In this document: positions 20,646-28,818 of the stretch, in pieces
Position numbering within the stretch: the first letter of the stretch is position 1
Layout of the letters: each line of letters opens with the position of its first letter
Translations under genes and position numbers: made by a program
From: Pseudomonas fluorescens
GTDB taxonomy: Bacteria; Pseudomonadota; Gammaproteobacteria; Pseudomonadales; Pseudomonadaceae
Length of the DNA stretch: 64,000 nt
NCBI RefSeq assembly: GCF_902498065.1
Contig: NZ_CABVIR010000003.1
Location: 186,001 to 250,000 of the forward strand
Direction of reading: 5' to 3'
Notes under the pieces: generated by a model
Seen by the model: only the letters and a program-made list of their open reading frames with translations
Databases searched by the model: none
Told to the model about the DNA's origin: nothing

Positions 20646-21091
20646 GGTCGGATTCCTTTACAGATCGAAGGCCCATCTGCAAGTGCAGTCTGGAAAAGGC
20701 TTACCCTAGTGGGCTCTTTTGCAAATGACTATCCCCTTTTTCATTTTAAGGGGAGTATGTGCGATTGTTTTCGAAGCGTGCTGCTTGAGGAAACCTCCGG
20801 ATTGGCCGGTTGGCCGATGTTCTGCGACGAGCGGTCTTTATCGACGATAGCCTTTATCCAAGGCGCTCGCAGCCTGAAAAATGGGGTTTTTATCAAGTCT
20901 GTGCGCACGGAATGTTGTTGCACCCCAGTCTTTCTGGTATAAAGCAGCGCTCTTTTCTAGGGGCCCGGTTCCTTCACTGTAGGTGTAGCCGGTAAGACCT
21001 CTAAAGAAACGCGGCGCCTGGCGCCAAATGACTGAGAGATTAAGCGGCCAACCCATGCCGGGTTGGGCATGTGGTTTTAGAGGGCTGAGGC
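20646..21091. other. Gene-free region upstream of rpmB
   Basis: Several short open frames lie here, but none has a convincing ribosome site or recognisable protein. The right half contains the rpmB promoter and a leader of about 140 bases. A short stem (GCCGGTAAGACC region) and GCGCCTGGCGCC (21011-21022) could structure that leader. Whether a ribosomal-protein control element exists cannot be decided by eye. Confidence 0.55.
20915..20943 (+). promoter_or_regulatory. Candidate sigma-70 promoter of rpmBG
   Basis: TTGTTG and TATAAA are separated by 17 bases, giving a predicted start near 20950 and a leader of about 140 bases before rpmB. Confidence 0.6.
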
Positions 21092-21325
21092 ATGTCGAGA
21101 GTATGTCAAGTTACCGGTAAGGGTCCGGTGACTGGGAATAACATTTCCCACGCAAACAACAAAACCCGTCGTCGTTTCCTGCCGAACCTGCAGCATCACC
21201 GCTTCTGGGTTGAAGAAGAGAAACGTTTCGTGCGTCTGCGCGTATCTGCCAAAGGCATGCGTATCATCGACAAGCGTGGCATCACTGTCGTGCTGGCCGA
21301 AATCCGCAAAGCTGGCAAGATCTAA
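21092..21325 (+). CDS. rpmB: 50S ribosomal protein L28
   Basis: The 77-residue basic protein [20 protein letters not shown]...AGKI is bL28 of normal length, with the central [20 protein letters not shown] segment. It is followed 11 bp later by rpmG, the standard two-gene operon. Confidence 0.98.
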   Translation: MSRVCQVTGKGPVTGNNISHANNKTRRRFLPNLQHHRFWVEEEKRFVRLRVSAKGMRIIDKRGITVVLAEIRKAGKI

Positions 21326-21336
21326 GGGAGATAATC

Positions 21337-21492
21337 ATGCGTGAATTGATTCGTTTGATCTCGAGCGCCGGTACTGGTCACTTCTACACTACCGACAAGA
21401 ACAAGCGCACTACTCCGGACAAAATCGAGATCAAGAAATTTGATCCGGTTGTTCGTAAGCACGTGATCTACAAAGAAGGCAAAATCAAGTAA
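21337..21492 (+). CDS. rpmG: 50S ribosomal protein L33
   Basis: The 51-residue basic protein begins [20 protein letters not shown] and ends YKEGKIK. GGGAG lies eight bases before the ATG. It lacks the four zinc-binding Cys of the C+ form, so it is a zinc-independent L33. Confidence 0.97.
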   Translation: MRELIRLISSAGTGHFYTTDKNKRTTPDKIEIKKFDPVVRKHVIYKEGKIK

Positions 21493-21510
21493 TTGATTTT
21501 TCCCTCTTAC

Positions 21511-21547
21511 GAAAAAGGCCCGTATCGCGAGATACGGGCCTTTTTTG
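21511..21547 (+). terminator. Terminator of rpmBG
   Basis: The stem GGCCCGTATC / GATACGGGCC with a GCGA loop is flanked by A5 and T6. Confidence 0.95.
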
Positions 21548-21577
21548 TTGCCTGTTGGGTTATGCAGCGCCTGTCAG

Positions 21578-21648
21578 GGCCTCATCGCGAGCAGGTTTTG
21601 TGATCGACACAGATCCCTGTGGGAGCGGGCTTGCCCGCGATGAGGCCG
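21578..21648. repeat. REP pair, one arm degenerate
   Basis: The right arm CTGTGGGAGCGGGCTTGCCC is intact. The left arm (GGCCTCATCGCGAGCAGG) has lost its GCTCCCAC end. It lies between rpmG and the cupin gene. Confidence 0.65.
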
Positions 21649-21667
21649 GCCCCGACAGCACAAATCC

Positions 21668-22030
21668 TCAGGCCTTCTGTTCAAACGCCACATAGATCTT
21701 GCGGCAAGTCTCCAGCACCTCCCAAGTGCCTCTGAACCCCGCCGGGATCACAAAGCGATCACCCGCGCGCACAGTCTTGCTGTTGCCATCGTTGTCGCGC
21801 AGCACTGAAACACCCTGAACGATTTCGCAGTATTCATGTTCGGTGAAGTTCACCAGCCACTGGCCAACCGCGCCTTCCCATACGCCCGCATTCAACTGAC
21901 CGCACGGGCTGTTGTAGTGGTTGTAAACCACCTGCTCGGGGTCGCCTTTCAAGATTTTCGCCTGGTCTGGTCTGTAACGCTCGGGCTCGGTGGTGGCCTG
22001 GCTGAAGTCGACGATGTTCTGGATGCTCAT
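21668..22030 (-). CDS. Cupin domain protein (DUF861 family)
   Basis: The 120-residue single-domain cupin begins MSIQNIVDFSQATTEPERYR. The barrel motifs include VWEGAVGQWLVNFTEHEYCEIV and RAGDRFVIPAGFRGTWEV. Such proteins of the (S)-ureidoglycine aminohydrolase-like group are often found beside amine-catabolism genes. It is divergent from kauB with an operator-like palindrome in between, so it is probably co-regulated with that gene. Catalytic function unknown. Confidence 0.85.
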   Translation of the reverse strand: MSIQNIVDFSQATTEPERYRPDQAKILKGDPEQVVYNHYNSPCGQLNAGVWEGAVGQWLVNFTEHEYCEIVQGVSVLRDNDGNSKTVRAGDRFVIPAGFRGTWEVLETCRKIYVAFEQKA

Positions 22031-22082
22031 TGTTGTTATCCCCCGTGATTGCGGCGCGAGTGGCTGGAAAGCCCAAAGTCTA

Positions 22083-22100
22083 TGTTTATTAAAATGAACA
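22083..22100. promoter_or_regulatory. Candidate PauR/PuuR operator
   Basis: The 18-base palindrome TGTTTATTAAAATGAACA has arms TGTTnATT and AATnAACA. Its right half matches the end of the E. coli PuuR box (consensus AAAATATAATGAACA). It lies between two divergent genes, one of them the aldehyde dehydrogenase of putrescine breakdown. Confidence 0.55.
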
Positions 22101-22267
22101 CCGCAAGGCTGTTTACCGACCTTATGTCAAATATATTGAAACAACCCCGGCCACTGGTTTAGGGTGGCGGTTGCCTTGAGCCGAAATGCAGGCTGGCCGG
22201 GCAGAATTCCTGGGAACGTCCGCGAAGAACGCGGGGCGCTCGTATTCAATAAGAGGAGGACACTCGA

Positions 22268-23761
22268 ATGACCACCCTGACTCGTGCCGATTGGGAACAA
22301 CGGGCTCGCGATCTGAAGATCGAAGGCCGTGCCTACATCAATGGCGAATACACCGATACCGTCTCCAGCGAGACCTTCGAGTGCATCAGCCCGGTCGATG
22401 GCCGTCTGCTGGGCAAGATTGCCAGCTGTGACGCCGCCGACGCCCAGCGCGCTGTTGAAAACGCTCGCGCTACGTTCAATTCCGGCGTCTGGTCGCGCCT
22501 GGCGCCGACCAAACGCAAAGCCACCATGATCCGTTTCGCCGGTTTGCTGAAACAGCACGCCGAAGAGCTGGCCCTGCTTGAAACCCTCGACATGGGCAAG
22601 CCAATCAGCGATTCCCTGTACATCGACGTTCCTGGCGCGGCGCAAGCCCTGAGCTGGAGCGGCGAAGCCATCGACAAAATCTACGACGAAGTCGCCGCGA
22701 CCCCGCACGATCAACTGGGTCTGGTGACCCGCGAGCCGGTGGGCGTCGTCGGCGCGATCGTGCCGTGGAACTTCCCGCTGATGATGGCCTGCTGGAAACT
22801 CGGCCCGGCGCTGTCCACCGGTAACTCGGTGATCCTCAAGCCGTCGGAAAAATCGCCGCTGACCGCCATCCGTATCGCTGCGCTGGCCGTTGAAGCCGGC
22901 ATCCCGAAAGGCGTGCTGAACGTGCTGCCGGGCTACGGTCACACCGTCGGCAAGGCCCTGGCCCTGCACAACGATGTCGACACCCTGGTGTTCACCGGTT
23001 CGACCAAGATCGCCAAGCAACTGCTGATCTACTCCGGCGAATCGAACATGAAGCGCGTCTGGCTCGAAGCCGGCGGCAAGAGCCCGAACATCGTGTTCGC
23101 CGACGCGCCAGACCTGCAAGCTGCCGCTGAAGCAGCAGCCGGCGCTATCGCCTTCAACCAGGGCGAAGTCTGCACCGCCGGTTCGCGTCTGCTGGTCGAA
23201 CGTTCGATCAAGGACACATTCCTGCCGCTGGTGATCGAAGCCCTTAAAACCTGGAAGCCAGGCAACCCGCTGGACCCGGCGACCAACGTCGGCGCGCTGG
23301 TGGACACCCAGCAGATGAATACCGTGCTGTCCTACATCGAATCCGGTCACGCCGATGGCGCCAAACTGGTCGCTGGCGGCAAGCGCACGCTGCAGGAAAC
23401 CGGTGGCACTTACGTTGAGCCGACGATTTTCGATGGTGTCAGCAACGCGATGAAAATCGCTCAGGAAGAAATCTTTGGCCCGGTCCTGTCGGTCATTGCT
23501 TTCGATACCGCCGAAGAAGCCGTCGCGATTGCCAACGACACGCCTTACGGCTTGGCCGCCGCGGTGTGGACCAAGGACATCTCGAAAGCTCACCTGACGG
23601 CCCGTGCGCTGCGTGCCGGTAGCGTGTGGGTGAATCAGTACGATGGCGGCGACATGACCGCACCGTTCGGCGGCTTCAAGCAGTCGGGCAACGGCCGTGA
23701 CAAATCGCTGCACGCGTTCGACAAGTACACCGAGCTGAAGGCGACCTGGATCAAGTTGTAA
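22268..23761 (+). CDS. kauB: Gamma-glutamyl-gamma-aminobutyraldehyde dehydrogenase (KauB/PuuC type)
   Basis: The enzyme oxidises aminoaldehydes from polyamine and arginine breakdown to acids using NAD(P)+. The 497-residue protein shows all aldehyde dehydrogenase landmarks: Asn of VPWNFPLMMACWK, general base Glu in VWLEAGGKSPN, nucleophile Cys in NQGEVCTAGSR, and EEIFGPVLSV near the end. GAGGAGG precedes the start. Sequence style and neighbours match P. aeruginosa KauB (PauC). The nearby PuuR-type site supports control by putrescine, with the likely repressor encoded at 34325. Confidence 0.93.
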   Translation: MTTLTRADWEQRARDLKIEGRAYINGEYTDTVSSETFECISPVDGRLLGKIASCDAADAQRAVENARATFNSGVWSRLAPTKRKATMIRFAGLLKQHAEELALLETLDMGKPISDSLYIDVPGAAQALSWSGEAIDKIYDEVAATPHDQLGLVTREPVGVVGAIVPWNFPLMMACWKLGPALSTGNSVILKPSEKSPLTAIRIAALAVEAGIPKGVLNVLPGYGHTVGKALALHNDVDTLVFTGSTKIAKQLLIYSGESNMKRVWLEAGGKSPNIVFADAPDLQAAAEAAAGAIAFNQGEVCTAGSRLLVERSIKDTFLPLVIEALKTWKPGNPLDPATNVGALVDTQQMNTVLSYIESGHADGAKLVAGGKRTLQETGGTYVEPTIFDGVSNAMKIAQEEIFGPVLSVIAFDTAEEAVAIANDTPYGLAAAVWTKDISKAHLTARALRAGSVWVNQYDGGDMTAPFGGFKQSGNGRDKSLHAFDKYTELKATWIKL

Positions 23762-23769
23762 GCCGTTAA

Positions 23770-23796
23770 GGGAGGCCTATAAGTAACAGGCCTCCC
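23770..23796. repeat. Perfect hairpin after kauB without T-run
   Basis: GGGAGGCCT and AGGCCTCCC form a 9-bp perfect stem around nine bases. There is no T-run, so it may protect the 3' end of the kauB mRNA rather than terminate it. Confidence 0.55.
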
Positions 23797-23812
23797 GAAC
23801 GACGCAGATCCC

Positions 23813-23904
23813 TTGTGGGAGCGAGCTTGCTCGCGATAGCGGTGTAACAGTCGACGAAAATGTTGAATGTTGCTTCGTCATCGCGAGCAGGCTCGCTCCC
23901 ACAG
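23813..23904. repeat. REP pair (GCGAGCTTGCTCGC class)
   Basis: The arms TTGTGGGAGCGAGCTTGCTC and GAGCAGGCTCGCTCCCACAG are inverted around about 45 bases, between kauB and the MFS gene. Confidence 0.85.
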
Positions 23905-23946
23905 TGTTTTGTGTTGTACATAAAGATATCCACAGGAGCGTGGAAC

Positions 23947-25092
23947 ATGCGTTGGGCGACTTATTTCGCCGTGTTGGCGTCTGTCTTGAGTGTCGGTCTG
24001 GCCTTGGGCGTCAGTATGCCGCTGGTGTCTTTTCGCCTGGAAGGCTGGGGTTATGGCTCGTTTGCCATCGGTGTAATGGCCGCGATGCCGGCGATTGGCG
24101 TGCTGCTGGGGGCGAAAATCTCCAGCCATCTGGCGGCGCGACTCGGCACGGCCAATCTGATGCGTTTGTGCCTGTGGGCCGGTGCGGTATCCATCGGTTT
24201 GCTGGCCCTGTTGCCGAGCTATCCGGTGTGGCTGGTGCTGCGGCTGATGATTGGGGTCATCCTGACGCTCGTCTTCATCCTCGGTGAAAGCTGGATCAAC
24301 CAGTTGGTGGTCGAGCAATGGCGCGGACGTCTGGTGGCGCTGTATGGCAGCAGCTATGCGCTGAGTCAGTTGGCCGGGCCTTTGCTGCTGGGCGTTTTGG
24401 GCACAGATCACGATTATGGATTCTGGGTCGGCGTCGGCTTGCTCACGGCGGCACCGTTCCTGTTGCTCGGCCGCAGCGGTGCACCGACCAGTGAAGCCTG
24501 CAGCGTGACCTTCAGCGACTTGTGGGGCTTCTGCCGAGGTTTGCCGGCGATTGCCTGGGGCGTGGCGCTGTTCGCGGCGTTCGAGGCAATGATCCTGACC
24601 TTGCTGCCGGTCTATTGCTTGCGCCAGGGCTTTACCACGGAAATCGCGTTGGCGATGGTCAGTACGGTGGTAGTCGGTGATGCCTTGCTGCAACTGCCGA
24701 TTGGCGCGCTGGCGGATCGTTTGTCGCGACGTACGCTGTTTACCGGTTGTGCTGTGGTGCTGATGCTGTCGAGTCTGGCGATTCCGTTGCTGATCGACAC
24801 GTTGCTGATCTGGCCGTTATGGGTGCTGTTCGGCGCCAGTGCGGGGGGCTTGTTCACCTTGTCACTGATCCTCATCGGCGAACGTTACCGCGACGATGCG
24901 CTGGTGCGGGCCAATGCGCATATTGCGCAACTGTGGGGGATCGGTTGTCTGGTCGGACCGCTGGCCGCCGGCGCGGGAAGCCAGTGGATCAGCGGGCATG
25001 CGTTGCCGTTGCTGATGGCGGCAGGGGCGTTTGGTTTGGTGATTCTGTTGATGCGCCAAGGTGCGTTCGGCACGGTTGCCGAGCCTGCCTAA
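23947..25092 (+). CDS. MFS family transporter
   Basis: The 381-residue protein has about 12 hydrophobic helices and the major-facilitator loop motifs GALADRLSRRTLF (between helices 6-7 in this family) and GSSYALSQLAGPLLLG. The start MRWATYFAVLASVLSVG is chosen because AGGAG lies upstream and the longer frame would read through the REP element. It resembles YcaD-type carriers of unknown substrate. Its position after kauB hints at amine or amino-acid transport, but this is inference. Confidence 0.85.
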   Translation: MRWATYFAVLASVLSVGLALGVSMPLVSFRLEGWGYGSFAIGVMAAMPAIGVLLGAKISSHLAARLGTANLMRLCLWAGAVSIGLLALLPSYPVWLVLRLMIGVILTLVFILGESWINQLVVEQWRGRLVALYGSSYALSQLAGPLLLGVLGTDHDYGFWVGVGLLTAAPFLLLGRSGAPTSEACSVTFSDLWGFCRGLPAIAWGVALFAAFEAMILTLLPVYCLRQGFTTEIALAMVSTVVVGDALLQLPIGALADRLSRRTLFTGCAVVLMLSSLAIPLLIDTLLIWPLWVLFGASAGGLFTLSLILIGERYRDDALVRANAHIAQLWGIGCLVGPLAAGAGSQWISGHALPLLMAAGAFGLVILLMRQGAFGTVAEPA

Positions 25093-25095
25093 AAC

Positions 25096-25188
25096 CTGTG
25101 GGAGCGAGCCTGCTCGCGATAGCGGTGTGTCATTCAGCATCTGTGGTGGCTGGCACGACGCCTTCGCGAGCAGGCTCGCTCCCACAGG
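25096..25188. repeat. REP pair (GCGAGCCTGCTCGC class)
   Basis: CTGTGGGAGCGAGCCTGCTC and GAGCAGGCTCGCTCCCACAG are inverted around a 40-base spacer between convergent genes. Confidence 0.88.
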
Positions 25189-25201
25189 GGGTTGTTGTCT
25201 G

Positions 25202-26770
25202 TCAGAGCATTCGCTCCAGGCCGATAGCAGTACTCATCCATGCATTGAACTGGCGCCACCAGCTGCCCGGTTCCTTGGTCAGCGTGTGCAGTTTGCCGTC
25301 ATCCTCGGTCACCCAGACGATCCGGTCATTTTCCAGTTTCACCTGATAGCTCACGGGCGGGGCCATACCCTCCATGGCCGCTTTGCGCACATGCGCGGCG
25401 AGTTCGGGGCTGTCCACCAGCACCCCGACTTCGGTGTTCCACAGCACTGAGCGCGGGTCGAAGTTGAACGAGCCGATGAAGGATTTCTGCTGGTCGAAGA
25501 TCATCGCTTTGCTGTGCAGGCTGGAATCGGAGCCCCGGAACGACTTGCTGTAGAAAAGATGCGGCCCGCTGCCGCCGCCTTCGCCGGGCTGGCGACGCAA
25601 TTCGTACAACTTCACGCCATGTTCCAGCAGTGCCCGGCGATAGGGCGCGTAACCGCCGTGCACCGCGGGGACGTCGGTGGCTTCCAGCGAGTTGGTCAGC
25701 AGGCTGACAGAGACCCCGGCATCGGCGCGGCCAGTGAGGTAAACCAGCCCTGGCTGGCCAGGTACAAAGTAAGCCGAGATCATGATCAATTCTTTGCTGA
25801 CCCCGGTCAGCTCAGGCGCCAACTGCGTGGTCAGCAGCAAGTGCGGGTCAGGCTCGCCATCCGACAAGACCTTGCTCGGTGCGTCCCACAACGCCTGGTT
25901 CCAGGCCCAGATCAGCTCCCGGCGCCAGATGTCCATGCGCGGGTTGGTGGTGTAAGTCATCAGCTGCTGATACAGCGCGTGATTCTGCTTGCGCGTCTCT
26001 TCCAATGACTCTTCCAGGCGCGTGCGGGTATTTTGCAGGTCCTTTTGCGTCGGTTTGCTCGACAGGAATTCATCGATCGGCTTGCTCAGCGCACTGTTCC
26101 AGTACTGGTCGAAGCTGTGGCCAAGCTGCTCGGCGACCGGGCCGACGCCCAGCATGTCGATGTCGGTGAAGTTCAGGTTGGGCTCGGCATCGAAATATTC
26201 GTCCCCCAGATTACGGCCGCCGACAATGGCTGCGCTGTTGTCCGCCAGCCACAATTTGTTGTGCATGCGCCGGTGTTGCAGCGACAGGTTCAACAGCCGG
26301 CCCATGGTGCGAGTCACGCCTGTGGCCCGGCCCAGGTGCAGCGGGTTGAACAGGCGGATCTGAATTTTCGGGTGCGCCGCCAGGGTGGCGATGATCCAGT
26401 CGAGGCCGTCGCTGGTGGTGTCGTCGAGCAGGATTCTCACGCGCACGCCACGGTCGGCGGCCTTGAGCAGTTCCTCCACCAGCATGCGCGTGCTGATGCC
26501 GTCGTGGACGATGTAATACTGCAAGTCGAGGCTGCTTTGGGCGTTGCGGATCAACTCGGCACGGGCCATGAAGGCTTCGCCGCTATTTGACAGCAGGCGA
26601 AAACCGGACTTGCCCTCGTGGGGCGCGGCCTGGGCCTGGATTGATCGACCGAATGCCGAGTCGCTGGCGGGCAACGCCTGGCTCGGTTCGCGTTGAACGT
26701 CGAAGCTGGCGCAACCGCCCAGGAACGAGGCGAGTAGCAGAAGAGCGAGCAGGGGCTGTCTGACTCTCAC
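25202..26770 (-). CDS. Phospholipase D family lipoprotein (cardiolipin-synthase C-like)
   Basis: The 522-residue protein has a lipoprotein signal with lipobox FLGGC (Cys20) followed by Ala, suggesting outer-membrane placement facing the periplasm. Two HKD catalytic motifs are intact: HNKLWLADNSAAIVGGRN (about 170) and HSKAMIFDQQKSFIGSFN (about 420). This two-HKD layout with GGRN/GSFN resembles E. coli ClsC (YmdC), which makes cardiolipin from PE and PG. Unlike ClsC it carries a lipobox. No partner gene like ymdB is adjacent. Confidence 0.87.
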   Translation of the reverse strand: MRVRQPLLALLLLASFLGGCASFDVQREPSQALPASDSAFGRSIQAQAAPHEGKSGFRLLSNSGEAFMARAELIRNAQSSLDLQYYIVHDGISTRMLVEELLKAADRGVRVRILLDDTTSDGLDWIIATLAAHPKIQIRLFNPLHLGRATGVTRTMGRLLNLSLQHRRMHNKLWLADNSAAIVGGRNLGDEYFDAEPNLNFTDIDMLGVGPVAEQLGHSFDQYWNSALSKPIDEFLSSKPTQKDLQNTRTRLEESLEETRKQNHALYQQLMTYTTNPRMDIWRRELIWAWNQALWDAPSKVLSDGEPDPHLLLTTQLAPELTGVSKELIMISAYFVPGQPGLVYLTGRADAGVSVSLLTNSLEATDVPAVHGGYAPYRRALLEHGVKLYELRRQPGEGGGSGPHLFYSKSFRGSDSSLHSKAMIFDQQKSFIGSFNFDPRSVLWNTEVGVLVDSPELAAHVRKAAMEGMAPPVSYQVKLENDRIVWVTEDDGKLHTLTKEPGSWWRQFNAWMSTAIGLERML

Positions 26771-26830
26771 GTGGGATCGTTCCGATTGGCGGCGGGTGTC
26801 GGCATATGGACGCTGAAATCCCGTTAAAAG

Positions 26831-28264
26831 TCAGTCAGTGAAGGTGTCATTTTCCGCCAGCAGTTTGATTGCCGCGGCGCCGACCTTGCGCACCGCCTCT
26901 TCGATCTGTGCCGTTGGTTTGGCAGCGTAGTTCATTCGCAGACAGTTACGGTATTTGCCCGAGGCAGAAAAGATGCTGCCGACGGCAATCTGTACGCCTT
27001 GGTCGTGCAAGGCACGGTTCAGTTTCAGGGTGTCGAAGCCATCGGGCAGTTCGACCCAGAGCATGAAACTGCCTTGCGGGCGACTGGCGCGAGTGCCAGC
27101 GGGGAAATAGCGGGTGACCCAATCAATCATCATGTCGCGATTGCGTTGATATTGTGTGCGCACCCGCCGCAAATGAGGCTCGAAATGACCGGCCTTGAGG
27201 AATTCGGCGATGGCAATCTGCGGTTGCGGCGCGGTACTGCCGGTGCTGATGTACTTCATGTGCAGCACCCGTTCCAGATAGCGGCCCGGTGCAACCCAAC
27301 CGATACGCAGGCCGGGCGCCAGCGTTTTGGAGAACGAACTGCAGAGCAGGACGCGGCCGTCTTCGTCGAAGGATTTGATCGTGCGCGGTCGCGGGTAGTT
27401 GTAGGCCAGTTCGCCATACACATCGTCTTCGATGATCGCCACGTCGAAACGCTGGGCGAGCGTCAACAACGCGCGTTTACGCGACTCCGGCATGATGTAG
27501 CCCAGCGGGTTGTTGCAGTTTGGGGTCAACTGTATGGCCTTGATCGGCCATTGTTCCAAGGCCAGTTCCAGCGCATCGAGGCTGATCCCGGTCAGTGGGT
27601 CGGTGGGGATTTCCAGGGCCTTCATGTTCAGACCCTTGAGTGTCTGCATGGCGCCGTGAAAGCTTGGCGAATCCACGGCGACGATGTCACCCGGCTCGCA
27701 GATGGAGCGAATGCTGGTGGACAGCGCTTCGTGGCAGCCGGTGGTGATCACCAGGTCGTTGGCGGTCAACTGGCACCCGGAATCGAGCATCAGGCGGGCG
27801 ATTTGCTCACGCAGTTCGAGGGTGCCGTGGATGTTGTCGTAATACAGACCGGGCATGTCCTGCCGTCGGCTGATACGCGCGAGGTTGCGCAGCAACGGTT
27901 TCATGGTCGGCGTGGTGATGTCCGGCATGCCGCGACCCAGTTGCACCACATCCTTGCGTGGCACCGCACGTATCAGTTCCAGCACCTGATCCCACTGCGA
28001 GATATCTACCGGCCGTTGGGCCGGCCGGCCAATCGCTGGCAACTCCGGCAGGTCGCGACTCACCGGGACGAAATAGCCGGACTTGGGTTTCGGCATCGCC
28101 AGGCCGCTGTCTTCCAGCACCCGATAGGCCTGCTGCACCGTGCTCAGGCTGACCCCGTGTTCGACGCTCAACGCCCGCACCGACGGCAGCCGGTCACCGG
28201 GGCGATAGAAGCCCTGTTCGATCCGCGTGCCCAGCAATTCGGCGAGGTTGACGTAAAGGGTCAT
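26831..28264 (-). CDS. MocR-type regulator (GntR HTH fused to PLP aminotransferase fold)
   Basis: The 477-residue protein has an N-terminal winged helix (about 1-70, GDRLPSVRALSVEHGVSLSTVQQAY) joined by a linker to a class I aminotransferase-like domain. The PLP-binding Lys is present in SSFSKTLAPGLRIGW. MocR proteins usually sense a vitamin B6 form or an amino-acid/amine ligand. The divergent DUF1127 gene and repeated heptamers in the shared spacer suggest self-control or control of that gene. Effector unknown. Confidence 0.9.
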   Translation of the reverse strand: MTLYVNLAELLGTRIEQGFYRPGDRLPSVRALSVEHGVSLSTVQQAYRVLEDSGLAMPKPKSGYFVPVSRDLPELPAIGRPAQRPVDISQWDQVLELIRAVPRKDVVQLGRGMPDITTPTMKPLLRNLARISRRQDMPGLYYDNIHGTLELREQIARLMLDSGCQLTANDLVITTGCHEALSTSIRSICEPGDIVAVDSPSFHGAMQTLKGLNMKALEIPTDPLTGISLDALELALEQWPIKAIQLTPNCNNPLGYIMPESRKRALLTLAQRFDVAIIEDDVYGELAYNYPRPRTIKSFDEDGRVLLCSSFSKTLAPGLRIGWVAPGRYLERVLHMKYISTGSTAPQPQIAIAEFLKAGHFEPHLRRVRTQYQRNRDMMIDWVTRYFPAGTRASRPQGSFMLWVELPDGFDTLKLNRALHDQGVQIAVGSIFSASGKYRNCLRMNYAAKPTAQIEEAVRKVGAAAIKLLAENDTFTD

Positions 28265-28299
28265 GGCGCAGTCTCGATGTGGATGATTCGGTTAACCAG

Positions 28300-28380
28300 T
28301 ACAGATCAGGCAAAAAATTGTGATTCAGAGGTTAAAACGCGAAATCTGTATGGAGTTAATACTTCCAAGTTGAATCTGTA
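28300..28380. promoter_or_regulatory. Candidate MocR operator: three ATCTGTA heptamers
   Basis: ATCTGTA occurs at 28344-28350 and 28374-28380, exactly 30 bases apart. Its inverse TACAGAT is at 28300-28306. All lie in the spacer between the MocR gene and the divergent DUF1127 gene. Binding to spaced direct repeats is typical of MocR proteins. Confidence 0.45.
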
Positions 28381-28443
28381 ATGCTTTTCGCCGTCCACGC
28401 ATCATGAAAGCTCTGGCTACCCAAGTAAACAGGAGCAATCAAA

Positions 28444-28689
28444 ATGAACGGCTTGAGCGATGTGCGGCTGACGTTACGCAGTCAGGAACTGGCGGCAGGG
28501 CAAATCAACGGTGCGCGGGAAGTGATCATGCGCAACGCGCCGTCCAGCCTGAGTCGTTGGGGTCTGTTCTGGCATCGTCTGCACACGCGCAAGGCGTTGC
28601 TGGAGCTGACGCCTGAGCAGTTGAAGGATGTCGGGTTGAGTCTTGAGCAGGCCAGGGAGGAGGGGTTGAAGCCTTTCTGGCGGATTTGA
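28444..28689 (+). CDS. DUF1127 small protein
   Basis: The 81-residue protein ends in the DUF1127 motif (WGLFWHRLHTRKALLELTPEQLKDVGLSLEQAREEGLKPFW, an Arg-rich helix pair). Small DUF1127 proteins in other bacteria are linked to RNA turnover or to phosphate/nitrogen and stress responses. AGGAG lies seven bases upstream. It is probably controlled by the divergent MocR regulator. Confidence 0.88.
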   Translation: MNGLSDVRLTLRSQELAAGQINGAREVIMRNAPSSLSRWGLFWHRLHTRKALLELTPEQLKDVGLSLEQAREEGLKPFWRI

Positions 28690-28703
28690 GATTTGCGGTG
28701 TCT

Positions 28704-28799
28704 TTGCGGGCAAGCCCGCTGCCACAGGGTTTGCGGTGAGCATAGTTTTTGTGAGCACCCGCGACCGCTGTGAGAGCGGGCTTGATCGCGATGAGGGCC
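28704..28799. repeat. Diverged REP pair
   Basis: GCGGGCAAGCCCGCTGCCAC and GTGAGAGCGGGCTTGATCGCG are inverted around 40 bases. Both arms carry substitutions, so it is an older copy. It is oriented tail to tail, opposite to most pairs here. Confidence 0.7.
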
Positions 28800-28818
28800 G
28801 AAAGAACATGAGTAACCT

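Noticed and set aside
22127..23713. 528-codon frame antisense to kauB
   Set aside because: Shadow of the aldehyde dehydrogenase gene; composition rich in Gln, Arg, His and Gly with no domain.
18950..25188. Spaced palindromes resembling a CRISPR array
   Set aside because: Repeats are inverted pairs scattered between genes with irregular spacing, as REPs are; no cas genes.
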